A stretch of DNA of 6,717 bases from Gemmatimonadota bacterium (GTDB taxonomy: Bacteria > Gemmatimonadota > Gemmatimonadetes > Longimicrobiales > Gaopeijiaceae): positions 1 through 6,717 of the forward strand of contig JAHHMJ010000454.1 in NCBI GenBank assembly GCA_018678395.1, read 5' to 3'. Below, one piece after another: positions 1-5,947 of the stretch. Under the pieces are notes generated by a model. It was given only the letters and a program-made list of their open reading frames with translations. It was not told where the DNA came from and did not search any database. Every line of letters starts with the position of its first letter. Position 1 is the first letter of the stretch. The position numbers and the translations under genes are program-made.

Positions 1-193
1 CCACCGAGAACCCGGGGATCGGCCAGTCTTCCAGTGCCTCGGCGAAGTAGGCGTCGAGGGCGGCGACATCGACGACCGCAACAGCGGCCGTGGCCCGAGG
101 CGCCTCGGCGAGGGTCTGGGCGGATGCGGGAACCCCGACGAGAGCGAGGAGGGTGAAGAGTGCCGGAACGAGGCGGGATGCGGAGCGAGTCAT
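1..193 (-). CDS. Secreted serine hydrolase (beta-lactamase/class C-like), N-terminal fragment
   Basis: This is a partial gene: the ATG is at 193-191 and the frame stays open for 64 codons to the left edge. Residues 1-26 (MTRSASRLVP, then a hydrophobic run ending in VPASAQ) look like a Sec signal peptide with an AxA-type cleavage site near Ala-25/Gln-26. After a short Ala-rich linker, residues 44-64 read AALDAYFAEALEDWPIPGFSV. This matches the first helix and strand of the serine beta-lactamase-like hydrolase family (Pfam Beta-lactamase; penicillin-binding-protein/esterase type), usually written 'LDxYIxxALxxWxVPGxAVAVV'. The catalytic SxxK and YxN motifs would lie beyond the window, so activity cannot be judged. 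It is transcribed divergently from the secreted-protein gene at 354. No clear Shine-Dalgarno sequence precedes the ATG. The family call rests on a short N-terminal match; the exported nature is more secure. Confidence 0.72.
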   Translation of the reverse strand, partial: MTRSASRLVPALFTLLALVGVPASAQTLAEAPRATAAVAVVDVAALDAYFAEALEDWPIPGFSV

Positions 194-353
194 GGCAGAT
201 TCGGCCGGGGTGCGGGGATGCTCGTCAATCTACGCTCTGCTGCGAGACGCGCCTACCGAGGCCAGGCCGCGCCCGCTCGGCGGATAGACTCTCATTGCGC
301 GCGCCGGAGACGTGTCCCAGAGTTCGATGAAGTCCAACCCGGAGGACCGAGCC
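194..353. promoter_or_regulatory. Divergent intergenic region between two secreted-protein genes
   Basis: This 160-bp gap separates two genes that start back to back, so it should hold promoters for both. Only weak -10-like candidates are visible: TAGATT on the minus strand (plus-strand aatcta at 227-232), about 33 nt before the hydrolase ATG, and TAGACT on the plus strand at 285-290, about 63 nt before the ATG at 354. Neither has a convincing -35 box at 16-18 bp. I see no operator-like repeat. The regulatory role is inferred from gene orientation. Confidence 0.4.
341..345 (+). promoter_or_regulatory. Ribosome binding site GGAGG
   Basis: GGAGG lies 8 nt before the ATG at 354. It decides the start of the secreted-protein gene. 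An in-frame GTG at 312 would put 14 hydrophilic residues in front of the signal peptide and has no comparable site. Confidence 0.75.
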
Positions 354-899
354 ATGAGACCCATCCTGCTTGCGGCGTGTGCCGCCGCCCTGTTGGTGCC
401 GATGCCGATGGCGGCTCAGGAGCTCGAAGGCGATCTCGAGGGACTCCGGGTCGATCTGCTGTCGCGGATGGTCGAGGAGCGGGGCTTCCCGGGCATGGCC
501 TTCTTCTGCCTCGGACTCGGTGGCGCCACGATGCCCGTGGAGGACCCTTCACCCGACGTGTTGGAGCGGGTGCGCGAGCGGGTCCATCGCCTTCCGGTTT
601 TCGAGCAACGGAAGCCGGCGATCCGTCGGTTCTCGGATTGCGCTGCCGAGGCGTATGCTCAGCCGCCGGACCCCGCGAATCGGGGCCAGCCGATGATCCT
701 GACCCAGCTCAGCATCGGCCCGAATGGTGAGACGGCCAGTTCGTCGGGGCACGCCGGCCTGGGTGCCGGCGAGATCTTCGACTGCCGGTTGAATCGAACC
801 GCCGAGGGCTGGACGACGCACGCGTGCGGCGTCTTCCACGAGCACTACGGCCCGTTTCAGATCAAGACGGTGCCCGTCGAAGCTGGAGGACGGCGCTGA
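354..899 (+). CDS. Secreted hypothetical protein with four cysteines
   Basis: The gene encodes a 181-aa protein that I do not recognise. Residues 1-22 (MRPILLAACAAALLVPMPMAAQ) form a clear Sec signal peptide, probably cut after the AAQ or MAA. Cys-9 is inside the hydrophobic core and is not in a lipobox, so a lipoprotein is unlikely. The mature part is about 160 residues and soluble, with cysteines at 52, 96, 144 and 158. These could form two disulfide bonds in the periplasm. Residues 65-100 are charged and probably helical. The C-terminal third has a glycine-rich stretch (132-139) and aromatic/His residues (FHEHYGPF, 161-168). The start is set by GGAGG at 341-345. The gene is divergent from the serine hydrolase and convergent with the SDR gene, so it probably stands alone. 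Its coding status is supported by the signal peptide and the RBS. Its function is unknown. Confidence 0.72.
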   Translation: MRPILLAACAAALLVPMPMAAQELEGDLEGLRVDLLSRMVEERGFPGMAFFCLGLGGATMPVEDPSPDVLERVRERVHRLPVFEQRKPAIRRFSDCAAEAYAQPPDPANRGQPMILTQLSIGPNGETASSSGHAGLGAGEIFDCRLNRTAEGWTTHACGVFHEHYGPFQIKTVPVEAGGRR

Positions 900-918
900 C
901 CCGTCGGCTGCTCGCCTT

Positions 919-2088
919 CTACCCCCGCCGGGCGTGCCAGAGCGCCAGCACCTCGGCCTCGCGCTCCCGCTTCAACTCCCGCCCCGACATGAGGCGCTCC
1001 TGCTCCTCAGCCGGGAGGCCGAAGAAGTACTCGAGCGTTGCGGACGCCGTGTCGGCCAGCGGCCGGAAGGTGAGGCCGGCCTCGACCTCGGGGGTGAGGT
1101 CGAACTGAGCGAAGCCCTCGCCGCCCGGCAGCGGCGGCCGCCAGACCGGGAGCTCGCCGTACGGTCGGATGCCGTGCTCCATGAGGAACTCGTGTGGGAC
1201 CCAGGTGAAGGTCGTCTCGGCCGTGGTCACCGCGCGGATTCCGTACAGCAACTCGGCAACGGGCCGGGGGGTCGCGGGCCCCACGCCGTTGTACCGCCCG
1301 GTTCGGCCGACCTCGGCCATCCTCACCATCCACTCGGTCAGGTCGCGGATGTCGATGATCTGGATCGGGTCGGTCCCGTCGCTCGGAGCGAGCACCTCGC
1401 CGCCGGCGTGGATGCGCACGGGCCAGTAGGTGAAGCGGAACGTTGGATCGCCCGGACCGATGATCAGTCCCGGACGAACGATCAGGTGTCCATCCGGGAA
1501 CACCTCCATGACCCGCCGCTCGCACAGCGCCTTCTGGAGCCCGTACGGCAGTTGCATCCGGTCGGCGTCGAGCGCCACGCCGGCGGTTTCATACGTGTAC
1601 GTGGGCGCGTCCGCGTGCATCGGTACCGAGCTCAGGTCCGAGTAGGCCGACCGCGACGAGACGTAGACGTAGCGATCGACCGAGTCCCGGAGCACCTCCG
1701 TCGACAGTTCCACCCAGGGAATCCGTGAGGCGTTGTTGTCGAAGCAGACGTCCCAGGTACGCCCCTCGAGCGCCGTGAGATCGTCGTTGCGATCGCCGAC
1801 GAGCTTCTCGACCCCCGGGAAGAGGTCGGTGTTGGACCGGCCCCGGTTGAAGAGGGTCACCTCATGGCCACGGTCCAGCATGTACTGCACCATGTGCGGC
1901 CCGATGAACCCCGTTCCGCCGAGCACCAGAATCCGCAGTGGGTGGCCTGACCGCGCGTCACCCTTTGCGTTCGCGGCGAGCGCAGGGTCGCCGGCCTGAG
2001 CGAGAGCGGGCCTCGGAATGCCACCGAAGCCGAGGGCCAGTCCGGCGGCGCCGGCTGTGCGGAGAAACTCGCGTCGATCCCGGGTCAT
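919..2088 (-). CDS. Tat-signal NAD-dependent epimerase/dehydratase (extended SDR-like)
   Basis: The product is a 389-aa Rossmann-fold protein of the NAD-dependent epimerase/dehydratase (SDR) superfamily with an export signal. Residues 1-30 carry a twin-arginine motif (TRDRREFLR, Arg-5/Arg-6), a hydrophobic stretch with several Gly and Ala residues, and a likely cleavage site at ALA-30|Q. The NAD(P)-binding GGTGFIG is at 57-63, after the strand RILVL. The NRGRS segment at 81-85 follows strand 2, and VYVSSRSAY is at 141-149. A YxxxK pair (Tyr-182, Lys-186) fits the SDR active site. The overall style resembles the CSP41/atypical-SDR branch of COG0451, not a classic GalE. I chose the ATG at 2088-2086 because it gives a standard-length Tat n-region. 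A TTG at 2106 would add six residues (MDDETT), and both have weak Shine-Dalgarno sites. The substrate is unknown. It lies downstream of the glycosylation genes but is separated by 102 bp and, if exported, acts in a different compartment, so a pathway link is only possible. Confidence 0.88.
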   Translation of the reverse strand: MTRDRREFLRTAGAAGLALGFGGIPRPALAQAGDPALAANAKGDARSGHPLRILVLGGTGFIGPHMVQYMLDRGHEVTLFNRGRSNTDLFPGVEKLVGDRNDDLTALEGRTWDVCFDNNASRIPWVELSTEVLRDSVDRYVYVSSRSAYSDLSSVPMHADAPTYTYETAGVALDADRMQLPYGLQKALCERRVMEVFPDGHLIVRPGLIIGPGDPTFRFTYWPVRIHAGGEVLAPSDGTDPIQIIDIRDLTEWMVRMAEVGRTGRYNGVGPATPRPVAELLYGIRAVTTAETTFTWVPHEFLMEHGIRPYGELPVWRPPLPGGEGFAQFDLTPEVEAGLTFRPLADTASATLEYFFGLPAEEQERLMSGRELKREREAEVLALWHARRG

Positions 2089-2190
2089 CGTCGTCTCGTC
2101 GTCCAAGGCGCGTGGGGCCCCGAGGGGGGCGGGGGAGTCCCGCGACGATGCGGCGGCGCCTCCGGGGAAGCAAGTCGGCGACCGCTCGCT
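2089..2190 (-). other. 102-bp gap between flavoprotein and SDR genes
   Basis: This G-rich gap (minus strand C-rich) contains a GGGGCCCC palindrome at 2114-2121 and no ORF of its own. On the minus strand a weak TTGCTT...CATCGT pair is the best promoter-like arrangement, and it is not convincing. I see no rho-independent terminator: there is no strong stem followed by a T run. The SDR gene could be read from its own promoter here or by read-through from the upstream operon. Confidence 0.35.
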
Positions 2191-3594
2191 TCAGCCGGCG
2201 GACCCGAAGGTCGGCTCCAGCCAATCCTCCATCCGACCCGAAAACGTGAACTCCTCGGTGCCCTGCAGAATGCGTCCCACGGCTTCGACGCCCTGCATCA
2301 CCGAGTGGTCCTGGTTCGACACCTCGTACTTCCACGTACCGAAACGGCCACGGCTGAACACGTCGTACCGCTCGAGCTCGGCCTGGACGGGACCCAGGAC
2401 CTCGTCGCGACCCAACCAGGGCGTGGGGTAGCCCCGTTCCATGCGTCGGTACCATACCGACACGGGCTGCTCGTCGGGTCGCATGAAGCCGATGCGCCGG
2501 AAGGCCTCGACCACGTCCTTCGCGACGCGCTCGCGGTCGACGGGCTTCTCCGGGGACTCACTGACTTCGGCCATCAGGGACCACTGCTCGCCGGGTCGGC
2601 CGACGTTGTTCGGCGAGTAGTTGCTGAAAACGGTGACTCGGTAGAACGGCGAGGAGGACTCGGGGAAGTACATCCAGCACTTGGTGGTGAGATCCTCGGG
2701 CGGCGCCCCGTCGAGCCCGACTCCCACGATGTGGCTGGAGGAATGCACGAACTCGCCGGCCCGCGCGGCGAGGTCGTCACGACCGCGGATCAGCGCCAGG
2801 AGGCAGTCGAGGGGCATGCTGGAGATCAGGGCGTCGTAGTCGACGGTCTCCCCGTCTTCGAAGACGAGCCGTCGAGCTTCGAGGTCCACGGCCGTGACGG
2901 TACGTCCGTAGTGCTGCCGCTCCCGGGGCAGTTGCCCCGCCACGCTCTTCCAGATGGCGCCCGTCCCGCCACGCAACGGAAAGCGGAAGGTCGAGTTCGG
3001 TCCCCAACCCACTTCGTCGCGCTCGTGCACGACGTTCGCGAGAATGCGCTTCAGATCGACTGTCGCGACCCGCTCGCCCATCCAGCCCACGTCGAGTTTC
3101 TCAGGAGGGTACGCCCATACCTTGAAGTTGTAGGGGCGCATGAAGACGTCGCAGAGCCCCGTCCCGAACTGGCGCATGAGCCAGTCGTCGAAGGTGCGCA
3201 TGGGTGAGCTGCGGTCCGCGGTCGCGAGGTCGACCAACCCGTCCAGACAGGCGACGAGGTCGTCGGGGGGCAGTCGCCAGATGTTGTTCTGAAAGGGGTA
3301 GGGGATCCACCGCTCGCGCATCCAGACCCAGGCCTCGCGAACGTGCTCGACCCAGGCGTCGCCGAGGGCGGCGTCCATCAGGGCGTCGAACCAGCGGTAG
3401 TGCGAGAAGAGCACGTGGCCACCGATGTCCCACGTGAAGCCCGCGTCGTCGACGAAGGACCTCGACAATCCGCCGGCCTCGTCCTGGGCCTCGAAGAGCC
3501 CCCAATCGGTGTGACCGAGCTCTTCCATGCGCCACGCGGCACCGAGACCGGTGGGGCCGGCACCGATGACGGCGATGAAGGGGGGGCGACTCAC
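2191..3594 (-). CDS. FAD-dependent oxidoreductase, UDP-galactopyranose mutase / protoporphyrinogen-oxidase-like
   Basis: The product is a 467-aa flavoprotein of the NAD(P)-binding/amine-oxidase superfamily (COG1232/UGM-like). The dinucleotide-binding GAGPTG is at residues 11-16. The acidic residue that binds the FAD ribose is Glu-35 in LFEAQDEAGG, followed by the GGLSRS loop. DIGGHVLFSH is at 56-65, and IPYPFQNNIW at 97-106 resembles the 'PFPxN' substrate-side segment of UDP-galactopyranose mutases. Near the C-terminus, NQDHS at 427-431 lies in the region that usually caps the flavin. The GTG at 3594-3592 is chosen as start because it overlaps the preceding stop codon (GTGA) and places the Rossmann strand near the N-terminus. 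A farther in-frame ATG at 3663 would add 23 residues with no family resemblance and a large overlap. As last gene of a glycosyltransferase operon it probably modifies a sugar nucleotide or lipid-linked sugar. Ring contraction as in UGM is one option, and simple oxidation or desaturation is another. The exact reaction is not readable here. Confidence 0.87.
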   Translation of the reverse strand: MSRPPFIAVIGAGPTGLGAAWRMEELGHTDWGLFEAQDEAGGLSRSFVDDAGFTWDIGGHVLFSHYRWFDALMDAALGDAWVEHVREAWVWMRERWIPYPFQNNIWRLPPDDLVACLDGLVDLATADRSSPMRTFDDWLMRQFGTGLCDVFMRPYNFKVWAYPPEKLDVGWMGERVATVDLKRILANVVHERDEVGWGPNSTFRFPLRGGTGAIWKSVAGQLPRERQHYGRTVTAVDLEARRLVFEDGETVDYDALISSMPLDCLLALIRGRDDLAARAGEFVHSSSHIVGVGLDGAPPEDLTTKCWMYFPESSSPFYRVTVFSNYSPNNVGRPGEQWSLMAEVSESPEKPVDRERVAKDVVEAFRRIGFMRPDEQPVSVWYRRMERGYPTPWLGRDEVLGPVQAELERYDVFSRGRFGTWKYEVSNQDHSVMQGVEAVGRILQGTEEFTFSGRMEDWLEPTFGSAG

Positions 3595-4295
3595 GATCGC
3601 AGGCCCCGTCGGAAGTCGAGCAACTGGCCGAAGGCGCGGCCGCAGAACTTGATCAGTTTCCACCGGCGAATCGAGACCTCGCCCGTCTCCCGCTCACGGT
3701 GTTCGATGTCGATCTCCGCGATACGGAGTCCTCGAGATCTCATGTACACCGCCAGGAAGAGGGACGGGGCGAGGGTGTCGTCGGGGATGTGCGGGCGCGC
3801 CTCCAGCCACGTCTCTCGCCGGAAGAGCTTGTACGGGACGTTCGCGTCGTGCAGCCGCACTCCGAACAGCAGGGGCAGCGCACGGCGGATCGTCCGCGTG
3901 AGGACGCGGCGGATCCTGGGGTCGTCGCGACGACGGCGTACGCCGAATGCCGCGTCCGAGCCCTGCTGCACGGCGTCCCAGAGTGTCGCGACGGGCTCCA
4001 GGGGCATCTGCCGATCGCTGTCGATCAGGAAGACCCACTCCGCTCGGCTCCGGGCCAATCCCTCGATCAAGGCCGAGCCGTGTCCGCCGTTGGGCTTGTG
4101 GACTACCGAGACCCGTGGATCGAGGGCGACCAGCTCGTCGAGAATCTCGCCGGTGGAATCGCGGCTCCCGTCGTTCACGACGAGAAGCTCCGAGTCGGGA
4201 ATCCGGTCCAGCACCGCGGCCTGGACCTCGGCCACCGCGTCGCGGATCGCGCCTTCCTCGTTGTAGGCGGGCATGATCACGTCGAGGATGCTCAT
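3591..4295 (-). CDS. Family 2 glycosyltransferase, DPM1-like (second in operon)
   Basis: The product is a 234-aa GT-A-fold glycosyltransferase with no membrane domain. It resembles dolichyl/polyprenyl-phosphate mannose synthases. The N-terminal strand and loop VIMPAYNEE is at residues 6-14. VVNDGSRDST at 39-48 binds the nucleotide. HKPNGGHGSALIEGL is at 66-80. The metal-binding DxD appears as IDSDRQ (Asp-92, Asp-94), where most relatives have DADGQ. A basic run (RRRRDDP) follows and the C-terminal half is rich in Arg. The ATG at 4295-4293 is preceded by GAGGAGG at 7 nt, a strong start signal. Upstream in-frame codons extend the frame by 39 residues but only as read-through of the GT-C gene region. 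The start overlaps the GT-C stop codon as ATGA, and the stop overlaps the flavoprotein start as GTGA. The likely reaction is transfer of a sugar from a nucleotide donor to polyprenyl phosphate at the inner membrane. The sugar is unknown. Confidence 0.9.
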   Translation of the reverse strand: MSILDVIMPAYNEEGAIRDAVAEVQAAVLDRIPDSELLVVNDGSRDSTGEILDELVALDPRVSVVHKPNGGHGSALIEGLARSRAEWVFLIDSDRQMPLEPVATLWDAVQQGSDAAFGVRRRRDDPRIRRVLTRTIRRALPLLFGVRLHDANVPYKLFRRETWLEARPHIPDDTLAPSLFLAVYMRSRGLRIAEIDIEHRERETGEVSIRRWKLIKFCGRAFGQLLDFRRGLRS

Positions 4296-5947
4296 CGGGG
4301 TTCCTCCTCGACGATCGGATACACCCGCACCTGCCGGTCTGCTTCCGAGTGTGTGGCACCGACCGAGCGCTGCGGGGGGAGCTTCGACGCGAGGGTCTCG
4401 GGAAGCTCCCACTCGATCGGGGCGACGTACCAGATCTCGTCGCCGACCTCCACCGCGATCCGATCGAGGGCTTCGAAGTCGCCGTCTGGAATACCGATCG
4501 TCATGATGTCACGGCCGTTCAGGGAGAAATGGGTCTGTGCGAGGAACATGGCCCCGGCGTCTCTGCCTTCGAACTCGGCCCCGGCCTTGAACGCGTGGAA
4601 GTGGAAGACGTGGGCGTTCCACGAGTCGAGCAGGACGACGACCCGCGCCGGTCCGGCATCGTCGGAGAGGGCGTCGATACGCCCGAGTTCGGAATCCATC
4701 GCGACGGCGATCGGCTGACGTGCCCCCCATGGGGCGCTGCGACGCAGCGAGGGTCCCAGTACTCCGGAGTCGCGATGGTAGCCCTGGTAGACGAGTGCGC
4801 CCGTGGGCATGCGCCCGTCGTCGGTGGCGTAGCCGGGGGCGGTCAACACCGACCGTGGATCGGCAGGACGGAAATGGCCCAGACCGACCCAGAGGTGCAG
4901 CGAGAGGGCGAGCAGCGCCGTGGGCCAGGCCAGCGCCCGACGGCCGGAGCGGCTCGCCAGGGCTCGCACGCCGCACGCCGCGAAGATCCCCATGGGGACC
5001 ACGCTCAGCATGAAATAGCGCGTGGTCGTGGCGGCGCCGTAGTAGAACCCGAAGACCGGGAGAATCCAGACGGCGAGTGTGAGGAAGACGTCGCGGTCGC
5101 GTCGCTGAAGCGCCTCGGCGCCGAACAGCGCGAAGATGAGGGGGATCGGTGAGAACGCCCAGAGCATGTGCTCCCAGAAACGCGAGACGAGGTCGCTCGC
5201 CTGGAAGTGCGACGCCACCGCTCCGCCGGCAGAGACCGCCGTCCAGGGGTCCGCGGCCCGCAGGGTGAACCACAGCGCGACGAAGGCGACGGCTCCGATG
5301 GCGAGTGTGAGCAGCGCCTGGCGCGGCGTGCGGGCGGCGCGGAAGACGAGCAGCGCGACGACCGGAGCCATGAGTACCGCGTCCGCCCGAACCAGCACGC
5401 CGACCGCGCACAGCGTCAGGGCGATCGCCGTACCGAGGGTCCCGGGTCGGTTCGAGAGCATCACCAGTCCGAGGACCGTGAACGCGCTCGCGACCACCGC
5501 CGTGTTTCCATACTGGCTGGCGATCCACAGGGCAGGAGTGCAGGTGACGATGGCTGCAGCGAGCAGTCGGACATGGTCCGGAAGCTGTCTGCGGAACGCC
5601 AGCAGCGTCGCCGCGGGTATGGCCGCACCCGCGATCGCGCTGGAGGCCACCATCACGTGCGGGACCACCGCGACTCCACCCACCACATCGGTGAGGAACG
5701 CCATGAGGCGGTAGTAGCCGATCTGCGGGACGTATCGATACAGGTAGTATCCGGGTTCGCCCTGGAGGATGGCGGCGATGCCGTTGGCCAACGACATGTC
5801 GTCCTCCTCGAAGAAATACCGGAAATCCCCCGCGAGGAGTCGCAGCACCGCGAGAACGCCGAAGACGGCGAGCGCGGCGCCCAGGCCGAGCCGTGGCGCG
5901 GCCGGTTCGTCGGCGTCGGCGAGCGCCGACGAACCGTCAGCCGCCAT
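4292..5947 (-). CDS. GT-C-type integral membrane glycosyltransferase with C-terminal soluble domain
   Basis: The product is a 551-aa polytopic membrane protein. After a hydrophilic N-terminus (1-18), about 11-12 membrane segments can be read by eye, near residues 20-38, 81-101, 98-117, 126-143, 148-165, 170-187, 188-204, 210-229, 260-280, 287-304, 309-330 and 338-356. The first non-cytoplasmic loop has YFFEEDD (44-50), the acidic pair expected for the catalytic base/metal site in GT-C enzymes such as ArnT, PMT and GT39/GT83 relatives. TTTRYFMLSVVP at 307-318 resembles the conserved RY motif before a late helix. Residues 360-551 form a soluble domain with alternating strands (RVVVLLDSW, DIMTIGIPDGDF, EIWYVAPIEWEL), presumably periplasmic. 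The ATG at 5947-5945 overlaps the preceding GT2 gene by 11 bp, and no Shine-Dalgarno site is visible, so coupling is likely. It probably transfers a sugar from a polyprenyl-phosphate carrier to an envelope acceptor. The family is moderately sure and the substrate unknown. Confidence 0.82.
   Translation of the reverse strand: MAADGSSALADADEPAAPRLGLGAALAVFGVLAVLRLLAGDFRYFFEEDDMSLANGIAAILQGEPGYYLYRYVPQIGYYRLMAFLTDVVGGVAVVPHVMVASSAIAGAAIPAATLLAFRRQLPDHVRLLAAAIVTCTPALWIASQYGNTAVVASAFTVLGLVMLSNRPGTLGTAIALTLCAVGVLVRADAVLMAPVVALLVFRAARTPRQALLTLAIGAVAFVALWFTLRAADPWTAVSAGGAVASHFQASDLVSRFWEHMLWAFSPIPLIFALFGAEALQRRDRDVFLTLAVWILPVFGFYYGAATTTRYFMLSVVPMGIFAACGVRALASRSGRRALAWPTALLALSLHLWVGLGHFRPADPRSVLTAPGYATDDGRMPTGALVYQGYHRDSGVLGPSLRRSAPWGARQPIAVAMDSELGRIDALSDDAGPARVVVLLDSWNAHVFHFHAFKAGAEFEGRDAGAMFLAQTHFSLNGRDIMTIGIPDGDFEALDRIAVEVGDEIWYVAPIEWELPETLASKLPPQRSVGATHSEADRQVRVYPIVEEEPR
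4303..4309 (-). promoter_or_regulatory. Strong ribosome binding site GAGGAGG
   Basis: On the minus strand GAGGAGG sits 7 nt before the ATG at 4295. It lies inside the last codons of the GT-C gene, where it encodes the Glu-Glu-Glu near that protein's C-terminus. It is the strongest Shine-Dalgarno match in the operon and fixes the start of the second GT2 gene, which could therefore be initiated independently as well as by coupling. Confidence 0.8.
5903..5936 (-). repeat. Perfect 13-bp inverted repeat / hairpin at the start of the GT-C gene
   Basis: Bases 5903-5915 pair perfectly with 5924-5936 and leave an 8-base loop (5916-5923). In the minus-strand transcript the stem begins 8 nt after the AUG of the GT-C gene and just past the UGA of the preceding GT2 gene. 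It encodes the poorly constrained hydrophilic N-terminus (DGSSALADADEPAA). No U tract follows, so it is not a standard terminator. It may slow or modulate translation re-initiation or stabilise a processed mRNA end; these roles are inferred. Confidence 0.7.

Noticed and set aside
312..353. Upstream in-frame GTG start for the secreted-protein gene
   Set aside because: It would add 14 hydrophilic residues before the signal peptide and has no ribosome binding site, while the ATG at 354 has GGAGG at a good distance.
889..905. Short inverted repeat (5-bp stem, 7-base loop) across the stop codon of the secreted-protein gene, in the convergent gap
   Set aside because: The stem is too short and no T run follows, so it does not support a terminator call.
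2305..3207. Long open frame of 300 codons on the plus strand opposite the flavoprotein gene
   Set aside because: It is antisense to a gene with clear FAD motifs, has low-complexity Arg/Gly/Val-rich content and no recognisable domain. Such frames are common in GC-rich DNA.
3921..3945. Two adjacent perfect palindromes (14 bp at 3921-3934, 12 bp at 3934-3945)
   Set aside because: They lie in the conserved-looking RRRRDDP stretch of the GT2 gene, where alternating CGT/CGC and GAC codons make self-complementary runs by themselves. No spacing or context suggests an operator.
3699..4718. 339-codon plus-strand open frame opposite the second GT2 and the end of the GT-C gene
   Set aside because: It runs across the ends of two well-supported minus-strand genes, resembles no protein family and has no good start signal.
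4509..5528. 339-codon minus-strand open frame inside the GT-C gene in another frame
   Set aside because: Its product is extremely Arg/Pro/Gly-rich, typical of an out-of-frame reading of GC-rich coding sequence. The GT-C frame has membrane helices and family motifs.
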